From Didymella arachidicola (lineage: Eukaryota > Ascomycota > Dothideomycetes > Pleosporales > Didymellaceae), in the NCBI GenBank assembly GCA_016630955.3, contig CM049987.1, forward strand, positions 2,480,001 to 2,544,000: DNA of 64,000 nucleotides, in the 5' to 3' direction. Below the pieces are notes generated by a model. The model made no database searches and had not been told where the DNA came from. It saw only the letters and a list, made by a program, of their open reading frames with translations. Positions 10,094 to 21,729 of this stretch are shown piece after piece (positions within the stretch are counted from its first letter, which is position 1; each line of letters starts with the position of its first letter). A program made the translations under genes and the position numbers.

Positions 10094-13000
10094 AGTGGCG
10101 TGCGGAGTGAAGGAGGTAGTGTTCATGCAAGGTCCTACAGCGCGAGTGTGAGTAGATAAGTGGCACTGTTACCGTACAGTGCTTGTCAAGTATAGTAATT
10201 AGATATGCATAGCATAGCGTAATAGACACATCGTATTACACCTGTTTTGCGAAGAAGAACGCCCCTAGGTGCAAACTAGCTTGATGAGTGCTAACAGAGT
10301 TTGGTAGTATGCTATTGGCTAAGGCTAGACCTAGTCTGCAGGGGGTTTCTTACAAAAGTCGCTTGTGCAAAGGGTGAGGGCGGTTTTGCAAAGAACTGTA
10401 TGTGCATTGTCGGTGCAAATGAGTCGAAATGTCTATTCTCCCCTCCGACCTGTCTCTCTCGAGTCAAGCTGCAGGTCGCAAGTTGTTGGCCCCATATGGT
10501 CAAGGTCTTTGACCCTTTGCAAGGGCTGACCCAAACTCAGCTTCTCGCCGGCTGCCCCACGGGTCGCACAGATGTCAAAAATACCCGCGGTCGATACCAA
10601 AGAGCTGGAAGGGCCAGCTTGGAGATAGTTTGGGTTACCGTACTGGAGTATTAGTTGAGGGGTGACGAGCGTCTGCGAGAGCGATGAACTGTATTTCTCG
10701 AGTTCGAGTTGATGTTTCAATGTTTCTGTGAAGCCGTGTCCTTGCAACAGAAAGCAGTAAAACAATTGGCGAGACTTTCAAACGGTACAGGGAGCGATTG
10801 TACCGTATCGGTACTGCAAGCCTCAGTTCACTCACTTCTGTGCTCCCGTTTCACGCCATCTTCTCAGCCATGACGCCTTGTATCCAGCAACCTCACCGCC
10901 GGATCAGCCCATGTTGCACAGCACCTGTGATCGCAGATCATAGAACACAGTCAAAAGCACAGGACTCATCTCCACCTTCTGACACGAGTCAAGTCTGTAT
11001 CCCCAATACTCAAGACGCCGAATTGTACCTGTTTCTCCCACGTCACTCTTACCGCTCGTCTGTGCATGCGCGGGTGTATCGATATCCGAGCCCACATCAC
11101 CGGAGAGGCGGGTTTGGCAGCCTCGTACTCATAAGTATGTCGGCGAGGCGTGTGGGTATGGAATGGACTTTGTGATCCTTTGTGCAAACCAGCATCTATT
11201 TCCGCGTCCTGTACCGTGTAAACGGCCCTACTAATGCTTAAGATGAGATCCTTCCGGCGATTATTAGACACGGCGAGGAGATATGACCAGGGTGATCCTG
11301 AGATGATTAGTCTTCTTATATGAGTTGGGTAGGGGTTGGAGAAGTGGGCCGGCGCCAGAGGAGTGGTTTGCGAATACGATGCGGCATGACCAGATGAGAT
11401 GGTAAATCGGTGATGCCGTCCGAACGGCAGGCCCCTGTCGAACCCCTGTTCTTGATCTCCAGGAGCCCGAAAACGAGGCTGCGACGGGCTGCGACCAAGG
11501 CTGCGGACACGGACAAGGCTGTGCGATGTGCCAGATCCACCTGCCAGAGTGTTGGTTCGCCGTTCAGATGTGCGCTATGGATGCAGGTGACCTCACCAAG
11601 GAGTGTTTCGGCTCTTGCAGGGGCGTCAATGGACCGCAATGACCTCTTGCCAATACACCTGCTTTCTCGTTGCTCACGCACAGTTGCTTGTCTATGTTCG
11701 CCGTTCAGAAGACGTTCCTTGCAGGTGACCTCACAGTGGAGAGCTTGGAGAGTGATTGGGCTCACAGGGCTCAAGTCTAGGGCAGGAAAAGCACTGCGTG
11801 CTTCGTGCCATGGCGCAGGTGACATGGAAGCCCTTTCATGGACGACCAATTGACGACTGTTCATCTACGAGCCTCTGCAGCTCAAAAATTGCTCCTGAGA
11901 TTGTTGCTGTCGCGTGGTCTGGAGTGTGCGCATGAACCGCAACCCCAGCAAAGCAATAGCGTGTTCTAGGTACTGTTCAGCAAACAGAAACGCCGCCGAT
12001 CGAAAAGTCCGACCGCATGAACGCACGACGAGTCATCAAGAACCACTGGCGCCGGCACGGTCTCCGCGGAAACAAGCGAATGCTGCTGCTGTTGGGCGGA
12101 AGACGATAGCTAGACGTGGAGACAAGAGCCGGGAGTAGCGAGGCTGACAACGCCTAGCGAAAGTCGTTTCTCTGGCTGAGCTGACCCATCGTGAACTCCG
12201 AAAGCACCATTACATCCCGATTCCTGTCAAGATAGGTCGAAATGCACCATGTCGTCTTCCTTATTGTAATTGTTCGCAAGTTTGCAGGTAAACAAAGAAC
12301 ATCAAAGAAGCTGCACGAAAAAGGAGGTGCTGCATATGATTTGCGATGATTGCCAGCCATGTGTTACTGTGGAGGCAGTCGCACGGGCCGGAAAAGTAGC
12401 TCCTGTGTCACAGACAAATGAAGGATAGATCCCTGCATGCAAGCTGTCAGGAACGCTTTCCTTGCATCGCCGTGAGATTGGTGAACTTCTCGATCCTTCA
12501 GCCTTGGGATTTGTGCCGGGTGTTTCGCTTGCCGCAGACAGCGCATAGCTTGATGCTTTTTTTGCGCACCATGGAATGACCTGCAGACAATCGCCGGGGT
12601 CTGCAGCTAGGCAAACCACCAATGATTGCCGCAAGGTTCAATTTGCAATTCTCAAGATGCAGCAGGATGTAGGCTGACATGGGGTTGCGATGCACAAGGA
12701 GCTCGGGGTCTGCGACGCGCTGTTTCAAGATGCTTGATTGCAAGTTGTGCATTCTGCGCAACGCTGGCGACCGCCATAGTATCCCACAGTAATGCATGAA
12801 ACGAGGAAACATGATGCTTGAGGCATTGATATTGACCGCACACGCGAATGAGCAGAGTATTGAGAGGACGATTCGGCATGAGCTACCGCAAAAGCAACTC
12901 CACGGAGTGGTCGGAGTAGCCGGCCACGTGTCCCACTTGAGGCTTGTGTCGACGGTTTTGGGGGCCAGAATTGCTTGTCCCCAGATCCGTAGTCATCTCC

Positions 13001-13469
13001 CATGATTGGATCAGCAAGCCACTGATCTCCAGGTTTGGCAAAGGCACAGGTTCCTGAGCTCGGGCCCAGGGGATCAGCCATGGGATCCCTGCTCTGGCAG
13101 CGGCCGAAAGCGGGCAAGCGCTGATCTAGGCCGAGAAGCGACAACAGGAATGCGATGTGGCAGGTCGTGTTGGCGTGTACCACGTTACTGGCGCTCTGGT
13201 GGTGGGTAAGAATCCTTGAAGATGAAGCCGCAGGCGGCGCCGTAGCGTCCGTTCGCGGAAAGACGTGTTGTTCGCCAGCTGAGATGCCTTTCGGTACGCT
13301 TGTATAAGATACTCGGGAAGGCACCGCACCTTAGGCTGCTCACAACCATCAACAGCTCAACTGACTCCAGCAAATATCGACCCATCACAAGCCTCCAAGC
13401 GGTCTTCACAAAGAACTTGACCGAGTCAGAATCCTCCGCACCAACATCACCGCATCCCAAAAGTCGACA
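10094..13469. other. 3.4 kb without a supported gene
   Basis: Only short frames on both strands, none with recognisable motifs or a convincing intron structure. Two imperfect copies of a segment that starts GTTCGCCGTTCAGA and ends GCAGGTGACCTCAC lie near 11557 and 11697; their origin is unclear. Confidence 0.4.
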
Positions 13470-14077
13470 ATGGTTGGCCGCCTCAGCGTAAAGATGAACA
13501 AGACAGCCCAGTCCGGATCGAGCCTCACAGAGGAGAACCTCAGAATTCACAGCTCCATATACACCAAGGTGAGTTGCTCGTCTGCCAGTTGTTTGTGACT
13601 GTTGCTGACACTCTGTAGCGCTCAGTTTTCCAAAACCATTTATGCGAGGAAGACCGAACATGGGCAGAGTCATCTGAGCTGTACCGCTTCGAGGATGACT
13701 TGAGCGAGTCCGATGAAGAGGATCTCGACGCAAGGAGGTACAATATCGCTCTGAGAAAGGCTGCATCGTTGGAAGCCCTGAAGATTTATGGCGGTTGCTT
13801 CACATCCGGCTTCCTCGCTATGACACACGGAGACTTCGACAACCGCCAACAATCGTTCCATGACACCGAGGGTATCGATGTACAGAGGTTCGCTGTCGAG
13901 ATGGGTCGCGTCGACACAGGCAGTATCGAAACTGTGTCGAGATCCTCGGATAGCTGCGGCAGCCCACGACCAGATTCGGACACCTTGAGTCGACTCGATG
14001 TACGAGAGAGGAGCGAGAAGAAGTGGAGCTGGAGAAGTCTTGGGAAGAAGAGGCGAAGCGAGAAGAACGCAGCATAA
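13470..14077 (+). CDS. Small hypothetical protein, two exons
   Basis: Model join(13470..13568,13619..14077), 185 residues, beginning MVGRLSVKMNKTAQSG. The 50-bp intron has a strong donor (AAG|GTGAGT), a TGCTGACA branch-like site and a TGTAG acceptor, and joins two phase-0 exons. This is better support than length alone. The middle is acidic (FEDDLSESDEEDLD). The tail is Ser-rich, then basic (WRSLGKKRRSEK), resembling a nuclear localisation signal. No known domain was recognised. The start is the first in-frame ATG near the exon; a longer 5' form is possible. Confidence 0.5.
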
Positions 14078-15300
14078 GCTCAAATGTTGAGCATGTTCGC
14101 CGTTTGCTGACTTCGGTCGATTATTCTTAGCGTTGGTGTTCTGGGTTTCGACTTCATTGTCTGCATAGCGCTGTTGTTTTTTTATCCCCAAATCCCAAGA
14201 GATCCTTGGAAGACACGATGCATGATCACGTGTTGTATAATAGTGGCCGCGAAAAGAGCCATGATCGACGAGAACGGAAGAGAATGGACAATATGACATC
14301 TCATACATATTGAAACTGTGTAATATCGCGGTGCTCCGGGAGAGCCGAGATTGTTGACATCTCTTGCAGCCTCGCAGACTTGAAAGGCACACTGAAGCAG
14401 TTACTCGCACGCACATACCTGCAGGACCTTGCTTGCGGGGGTCAGCTTTCCTACAAATGGCTCTTCTTGATCGTGCAGACTGCCTGTGTGGGCATCTTCT
14501 GCGCTGCTGCTAATCTCACAATATGTGTTGGTTGCTATCGTGTAGCTCCTTGGATTGGAGGCTCCATAGCTAGCGTGGGGTGATGCTGCACGCCCACGCA
14601 CCAGAGCCAGCTGGCCAATAGCCGAGCCAGTGACAATGGTCGAGCTGCAGCCGGTGCTCCTGCAATCGCGCCGAAGTGCATGCGCAAGAGAAAAACGAAA
14701 CAGGAGTGACAGGGTATCAAGAGCGATTGAAGGGCAACGGCAATGTTGGAGCAGACGCTGATGGGACGAATGTGGGGAGCTGTGACGTCTTGGTGGGCCT
14801 CCAGAATTTGACAGGCATAGGTGACGCTTGCTTCCGAGATTTAAGAGGAATCGACTGATGCGGGAGAAAGGGCAGGTGAACGAGACATTGCGACTTCGTA
14901 TGGTTGACTCCTTGGCCTGCCTGAGTCAAACGATCCACTTGCCATTGCCGTCAGCTGGCGATTGGTGTTCGCCATTGCCTCTCAGATGCCCGTGACTGCA
15001 CCTGCATGCTGCGAAGTGGTAACATCGTGAAGTCTGCACCTACTACTAGCCTTTGCCTCACCGACATTCCCATTCCTGTACTCTGTTCACCCTCCGCATT
15101 GCATGTTCGCCCTCGTGTGACAGTCTTGGATCCTAGAATCATCTCTCGCAGCGTATGCCCCACCATTCGTCCCCACCAGTGTGTCGGCGTGCTAACACAC
15201 TAGGTCATAGCCTACGCCATAGCTACAGTATCTTCAGCGCTCACCATTATACACAACCACTCCGCCTGAGAGCAGCACCAGCCTTTCCGCCCTCCGTAGC
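14078..15300. other. Intergenic, includes trehalase upstream region
   Basis: Short frames only, no recognised domain. The 3' part is the presumed promoter and leader of the neutral trehalase gene. I could not single out a stress-response element with confidence. Confidence 0.4.
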
Positions 15301-17710
15301 ATGAGCTCGCAATCCCCAAAGCCCCGCCGTACCTCAACCGTCGCGCACGATCCCTTGGCAACACCTCAGGTCTACTATGGAGAGAGCCACTCGCGCAAGC
15401 ATGCCAGAGCACGCACCTACTCGGCTGTGAGTGGCCTGCGCCTCAGCCAGCGCGTACGAGTACTGATGAAACAGCAGAACGTAGACCGCTCTGCCCGCAA
15501 TGGCTCGTTGTCTGAGGGCGTCACCCAGGGCCGCCGTATCAGCCATGGTCAGCCATCAATGCCTCGGTGCGAGTGCGCATGCTGACAGCCGCAGACGAAC
15601 AATCGCTCCAGCCCCGCCGCTTCCTTGTTCAGGTCGACGAGACCTTGAAGACACTCCTTTCTCGTGAGGACTCGGATGGCAACTACCAAATCACAATCGA
15701 CGATAAGGGACCAAAGGTAAATTCGACGAATGGAAGACGCGTTTATACATCATGCTGACATAGACAGGTGCTGTCGCTCGGCACCCTTGCGTCCAATGCA
15801 CACAACAAGTTCGATGTGCGCGGCACATACATGCTCTCCAATCTGCTGCAAGAACTCACCCTCGCTAAAGACTATGGCCGCAAGACCATTGTCCTCGATG
15901 AAGCGCGTCTGAACGAGAACCCCGTAAATCGCCTGTCACGACTTATCCAATTCTCTTTTTGGGATGGCCTCACGCGCCGCATTGATGGCTCCAACATTGC
16001 AAAGGTCGGCGTCGATCCCAAGGATTGGACAGATGACCCTCGACCCCGTATCTACATTCCGCCCGGTGCTCCCGAGCAGTACGAATACTACACCCGCATC
16101 GCAAGAGAACATCCGGATATGCGCCTTGACGTTCAATGGCTGAAGGAGCCTGTCGACGACGAGATGTATGTGCGCGATCTGAATAAGGCACCAGGTCTGC
16201 TCGCTATTGCCATGGAGAAGTGGATTGATCCTGAGACTGGGAAGGAGGACTTGAGAGGCCTTCCCTTTGTTGTGCCCGGCGGTCGTTTCAACGAGCTGTA
16301 CGGCTGGGACAGCTACATGGAGTCACTTGGTCTTCTGGTCAATGACCGTGTCGATTTGGTGAAGTCGATGGTTATCCACTTCTGCTTCTGCATCAAGCAC
16401 TACAACAAGATTTTGAACGCCAACCGAACGTACTACCTCTGCCGGTCACAACCTCCATTCCTGACAGACATGGCCCTGCGGGTCTACGAACGCATCAAAC
16501 ACGAGGATGGCGCGTTGGACTTCCTCAAAGAGGCCGTCCTCGCAGCTATCAAGGAGTACCATTCGGTATGGATGCACGCCCCTCGACTGGATCCGGAGAC
16601 TGGTCTTACACGCTACCGACCTACAGGTAAGGGTGTGCCACCGGAGACAGAGGCCTCGCATTTTGAACACGTTCTTGAGCCGTACGCCCAGAAGCACAAC
16701 ATGAGCTTCAAGGAATTCGTCGAGGCCTACAACTACCGTCAGGGCGTCGACGAAGAGACTCTCAAGGAGCTCGACGAGTACTTCCTACATGATCGCGCTG
16801 TGCGTGAGTCTGGACACGACACATCCTACCGTCTCGAGACCGTCGCTGCTGATCTGGCATGTGTCGATATCAACGCCCTGCTTTACAAGTACGAGGTCGA
16901 CATTGGTCGTGTGATCCGCAACCACTTCAAGGACAAGCTCGAGGTCCCAGAGGGATTTTTGTGTGCTGATATGAAGCCTGGCCACATCGAGCACTCCGCG
17001 GTCTGGGAGCGCCGTGCCAAGGAGCGACGCAGGAGAGTTGACAAATATCTCTGGGACGAGGAAGCTGGTTTGTACTTTGATTATAACACCAAGAAGAAGG
17101 AACGCACCAACTATGAATCCGCGACGACTTTCTGGCCCATGTGGTCAGGTCTCGCGACACCACGTCAAGCCCAGACTCTTGTCGATAAGGCTTTGCCGCT
17201 CTTCGAGGTCTTCGGCGGGTTGGTCTCAGGCACCGAGAAGTCCCGTGGCAAGGTCGGCCTTGATCGCCCTAACCGTCAGTGGGATTACCCCTTCGGCTGG
17301 GCACCACAGCAGATCCTGGCATGGGTCGGTCTGCAACGTTATGGCTTCGATGAGGAAGCTCAGCGACTGTCTTACAGATGGTTGTACATGGTCACAAAGG
17401 CTTTCGTCGACTTCAACGGAGTGGTCGTCGAGAAGTACGATGTCACAAGACAGATCGATCCCCACAGGGTTGAGGCTGAGTACGGTAACCAGGGCAGTGA
17501 CTTCAAGGGCGTGCCTCGTGAAGGGTAAGTAGCTAACGACCCCGACCCTGCCCTCAGTATAGCTTGCTAACCACAAATAGTTTCGGTTGGGTCAACGCCA
17601 GTTACATCTACGGTATGACACTTCTAAGTGCACATCAGCGTCGTGCGCTTGGCGCCCTTACTAAATGGGATGACTACGAAAAGGCCATGTCTAACCTTGG
17701 TTTGTCTTGA
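15301..17710 (+). CDS. NTH1: Neutral trehalase (GH37)
   Basis: Cytosolic alpha,alpha-trehalase that hydrolyses trehalose to two glucose during germination and stress recovery. Model join(15301..15547,15595..15716,15768..17524,17581..17710) gives 751 residues, the usual length of fungal Nth1. Both trehalase signatures are present: [17 protein letters not shown] near residue 293 and [12 protein letters not shown] near 626. A Ca2+-binding EF-like loop, [15 protein letters not shown], lies near 107-121. The N-terminal regulatory region has PKA-type sites RRTS (9-12) and RRIS. In yeast such sites are phosphorylated and recruit 14-3-3 proteins, so cAMP/PKA control is likely here by homology. Intron 1 uses a weaker donor (GTCAGC) but has a TGCTGAC branch and CGCAG acceptor, and restores the conserved frame. 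There is no signal peptide, which separates it from acid trehalases. Confidence 0.95.
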
Positions 17711-19032
17711 GCGCTCATACGTTTGATCTCCGAGATGTGCTTGCTTAGCGGCGTTGGAGATACTGCATGTTTGCCTGCACGGAAGAGCGTTGTTTTGATG
17801 TAGACTTAGAAGCCCTATGATCAACGAACAGTATTGATGACACCTTGCAAACCTGCGAACAGTTCGCAAACTTCATTCGGTTTTTTTTTTAAAATGATCC
17901 TTTTGTTTCTCCGTGGTCATCCATGAAGGATTGTCACTCCGCATACCAGATCAAAGTTAATTACCCTGTTCCTGTCCACTCGAGGATCACTGATCGACCA
18001 CTATTATTTCAGTTGCACATTTTTAAGCTCAAAGCGAAATGATTGGCAAGGTGCGTTTGATTGAACCGCGCAGAAGCAGATCGAACTGGAGGAGTTTCGC
18101 CGGACCGGAGCACCGTGCATCGAGAGTTCGGTTCCAGAGACCTATCATCGCTGAAGACGACAAATATCATCTCCTGAACAGCAGCAATGCCAAGGCGAGC
18201 TTGTCAAGCGAAAATTTGTTATCAGGGCTTGGGGCTGCGTATACACTGCTCAGCGGCCCTAGGATGGCTATGGTTTGGATAGCAAAGCCAGCACTGTGTC
18301 CCCAAGTGCCAAGGCCTACGTCCATCGATGCAGATGGGAGTAATGCGGAGGAGGTCAACACGAAGGTAGTCGCGACTAGTGATAAAATGACTGATTTACG
18401 TCCTCACATATTCCCAAACAGTAGAGCAGAGCACACATCGAAGCAGATCACCTCAGTTTCAGTCCTTCCTATGTCGACAGAGGAAGGCCGACCGCGGTTT
18501 TGGTTCGAGCAGTCCCGGCAACTACCTGTGGCTCGGACAGAGACAGGACCTCTGAGGGATGGTAGTGGAGTAAAATCCGTTAGTATCATTGGGGAAGAGC
18601 GAGGAATGTGGGTCAGAGCAAAAGCTTTGGAGGAGCAGATGTAGAGGTGAAGGATGTCGTGCAGGAATTGATGCCAGTTGGAGGGTAAATAGCGAGGAAA
18701 AAAGGATCGAGTCAAATACGTACAAAGATCGATTGCAGCTCTTCCGTATCAAGCTTGCTTTCGATGTAGCACATGGCAAGTACGCGTACATGCGTCATAC
18801 GTTTAGTAGGAATTTGTACCGCGCAAATGCGGCAAAATTGCAGTCATTGCGTCGCGTTTGTCCAGCCACGAGATCCAGATCCTTGCTTCGCCAAAGTTGC
18901 AGTTGAATGCATACGTTGACAGTGGCTCCAATATGAACCAATACAAGCTGGCTGGAAATGCTGGACATAATCGCCATCAAATTACTTGAGCAATCATTCA
19001 TTCTATCTCTTCCGTAGATATTCGGTCTGAAG
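17711..19032. other. Intergenic; one unsupported 201-codon frame
   Basis: A plus-strand frame at 18039-18644 (ATG start, 201 codons) is the longest here. Its product has no recognised domain, and overlapping minus-strand frames look equally plausible, so it is not called as a gene. A poly-T run follows the trehalase stop near 17881. Confidence 0.4.
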
Positions 19033-20400
19033 ATGTCTCTCTTAACATTCTGCATTGTCTCAAATGTGCAGGCAGCTCTCTCTATCGATGGCGTCCTTCT
19101 CGGCCTCAATCTGCTCTCTGACACGGTCACTGCGGCCCCTGTCTACAATGCTTCGGTCGGAGGCAGCACGGCAGGTGCCTCCACTGGCGGCTCAACCTAC
19201 AACTACTGCAACGTCACGGTCAGCTACTCCCACACTGGCAAGAACGACACCATCGCGCTCAAGTTCGCCTTCCCTGAGCCTTCCAACCTCAAGAACCGTT
19301 TCTATCTCAGTGGTGGCGGCGGTTTCTCTCTATCGTCTAATGCGACCGGTGGATTGACCAACAGTGCTGCGTCCGGAGCTACTGCGGCTGGTTACGACGC
19401 CTTCGATTATATATAGCTACGATGAGAAGGTCCTGTATGGCAATGGTACCATCAATTGGAGTGCTACATATGCTTTCGCATACAATGCTTTCGCATACAC
19501 TGCTCTCGGAGGTATGTATTGTTTTCCGCTTCCTATCACACACGCTGACATGCTGCAGAATTGACCAAGATCGGCAAGCCCCTGACACAGGCCTTCTACG
19601 GGCTCAACAACACCAAGCCATACACCTACTTCGAAGGCTGCTCTGATAGAAGTCGTGAAGGCATGTCTCAGGTCCAGCGCTGGGGCGAGGAGTACGACGG
19701 CGTTGTCGCAGGTGCGCCTGCCTTTCGCTTTGCCCAGCAGCAGGTTCACCATGTCTACCCTGCGACAGTCGAGCAGGTCATGGGTTATACCTTGTAGATC
19801 TTGATGGCGTGACCTACGACACCCTCGTGGAGTAAGCGCATCGATACTCCTCCTCTTCACACAGCACTGGCATCTCACAGCTGGATGAACACGGGCATGA
19901 TTCGCTACCTCGACTCCCTGCAGACCATGCTGCCCGACCTGACGCCCTTCCAATCATCAGGCGCAAAGCTGCTGCACTACCACGGCGAATCCGATCCCTC
20001 GATCCCTGCCGCTTCGTCAGTGCACTACTGGAAATCCGTCCGCTCGACCATGTACCCGAACCTGACGGATGCCGAAGCCCTAGAGGCCATGAACGAGTGG
20101 TACCAGTTCTACTTGATTCCTGGCGCGGCTCACTGCGGCAGCAATAGTCTGCAGCCCGGTCCCTATCCGCAGGATAACATGGCAACGATCATCGACTGGG
20201 TTGAGAATGGGGTCAAGTCTAGCAGGTTGAATGCGACAGTTGGCTTGGACGGTCATGCTGGTGAGGTCCAGCAGCTATGCCAGTGGCCGCAGCGCCCGCT
20301 TTGGGCGGGTAATAGCTTGGCTTTCGAGTGCGTAGATGATGAAAAGAGCGTTGAGAGCTGGACACACACTTTCGATGCGTTTAAACTCCAGCCAATTTAG
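19033..20400 (+). pseudogene. Tannase/feruloyl esterase (FaeB-like), broken
   Basis: Secreted esterases of this family cleave gallate or ferulate esters of plant polymers. Homology runs NVQAALSIDGVLLGLNLL, YNYCNVTVSYSHTGKND, GGGGFSLSSNATGG, then, after a frameshift near 19400-19425, VLYGNGTINW. A normal 47-bp intron (19512-19558) and LTKIGKPLTQAFYG follow. The catalytic serine motif, CSxGGR in the family, reads CSDRSR, consistent with G-to-A changes. After VMGYT at about 19795 some 190 residues of the lid and core are missing. The frame resumes at LDGVTYDTLV, with an intron at 19832-19880, and ends normally with HGESDPSIP and GAAHCGSN carrying the acid and histidine. No signal peptide exon was found. 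Frameshift, internal deletion and active-site loss together make it a pseudogene. Confidence 0.85.
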
Positions 20401-20736
20401 TAGGTATGCCTATGCAGTTATAACAAGGAAGGCAACAGTTTGCTCTCACGACAGCAGATTATCACTTGCTGCGGGACGATGAGGTCGGGCGTAGAGTGGC
20501 CGCCATGGCAGGTTGTCACGCACTTTCGTTCTGTGTCTGTATCATAGGCTGTTTCAGGGTTAGGAGAATTAATTGGTAAACACATGGCTGTGTGACTACT
20601 ACACGTTTGCGAGAAGATGATAAGATTTGTTCCATGATCGTGTCTATTAGTCTATTTGCATAAGGCGCTCAGCGCCACGCCCTTTGATGCTACGCTAAAC
20701 CCAGCTCATTAAAGATTTCTGCTCGCCACCCGCTAT
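20401..20736. other. Intergenic, nothing recognised
   Basis: Between the 3' ends of the tannase pseudogene and the convergent alcohol dehydrogenase; presumably 3' untranslated and terminator sequence. Confidence 0.4.
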
Positions 20737-21729
20737 CTACTGGGGCTTGAGAACACCACGGTACCTCATCTTGCCATCCCTCAGTGTGGACATAGCATCG
20801 GTGATACCTTCCTCGGTCATAGGGAACTCCATAACGATAGGCTTGATTTCGTGCAGAGCAGCGAACTCAAGCATGTGGCGATGGACCGATCGCGCAGCAA
20901 CAACAGAACCTTGGATAGTAAGACCGCCGGCAACGAGACCCATGTGAGGGATCTTGAAATCGCCCTCATCAACGGTAAGGGGGAAGATCTTGCCCGTGGG
21001 TGCCATGACGGGGAGCATAAGGTTCCAGTCGGGGCTGACGGAGGTGGTGACGAGGAGCGCATCGACCTTGCGGCCGATATCGATCTTGTCCTTGCCCTTC
21101 ATGGCGATGAACTCCTTGGCTCCCAACTTAGTGGCCTCCTCCTTCTTGCTCTCGGTTCCAGAGAAGACAACGACGTCGCAGCCCATGCGGGCAGCGAACT
21201 GGATGGCCAAGTGGCCGAGACCACCGACACCCATGACACCGACGCGGTCGGTGGGCTTGATGCCGTATGTGTAGAGGGCGTTGAAGACGGTGGCTCCACC
21301 GCACATGAGCGGAGCGGCATCGGTGTCGCTCAGGCCCTCGGGGATCTTGAAAAGGAAGGCCTCTTTCCAGACGGCGTGGGAAGCGAAAGAACCCTGGTCA
21401 AGATCGGCATAACCATACATCTGGCGTCCGGGGCAGTAGGTCTCACGGCCAGTCAAGCAGTACTCGCAGTCGCCGCAAGAGTCGTGCTGGTACCCCCATC
21501 CGACGCGGTCGCCCTTCTTCAGGTTCTTGACGTTGGGCCCTGTCTCCTCGACGACACCGGCGCCTTCGTGACCGAGAGCCATGTTGGCGTGCTTGTAGTG
21601 CTCATCTGTACCGCAAAGACCGGAGACAGTGACCTTGACGAGGACGAGGTCGTTCTCGAGCTCCTTCTTGGTCTCGCACTTGACGATCTTGCCCTCCTTG
21701 GAGCCCTTGAACACTGTGAAAGTAGGCAT
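20737..21729 (-). CDS. Zinc-dependent alcohol dehydrogenase, cinnamyl-type (MDR family)
   Basis: Single-exon gene, 330 residues, from ATG 21729 (MPTFTVFKGSKEGKI). Further upstream in-frame codons read like a 5' leader. Medium-chain dehydrogenase/reductase features are clear: catalytic zinc ligands in GLCGTDEHY, LGHEGAG and LMCGGATV; structural zinc Cys cluster CGDCEYCLTGRETYC; and Rossmann motif GVGGLGHLAIQFA. Closest in pattern to NADP-dependent cinnamyl/broad-specificity alcohol dehydrogenases (Adh6/YahK type), which reduce aldehydes in the cytosol. Substrate cannot be told from sequence. It is convergent with the broken tannase. Confidence 0.92.
   Translation of the reverse strand: MPTFTVFKGSKEGKIVKCETKKELENDLVLVKVTVSGLCGTDEHYKHANMALGHEGAGVVEETGPNVKNLKKGDRVGWGYQHDSCGDCEYCLTGRETYCPGRQMYGYADLDQGSFASHAVWKEAFLFKIPEGLSDTDAAPLMCGGATVFNALYTYGIKPTDRVGVMGVGGLGHLAIQFAARMGCDVVVFSGTESKKEEATKLGAKEFIAMKGKDKIDIGRKVDALLVTTSVSPDWNLMLPVMAPTGKIFPLTVDEGDFKIPHMGLVAGGLTIQGSVVAARSVHRHMLEFAALHEIKPIVMEFPMTEEGITDAMSTLRDGKMRYRGVLKPQ

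Noticed and set aside
18039..18644. 201-codon plus-strand frame
   Set aside because: No domain, no splice support, and comparable overlapping frames on the other strand.
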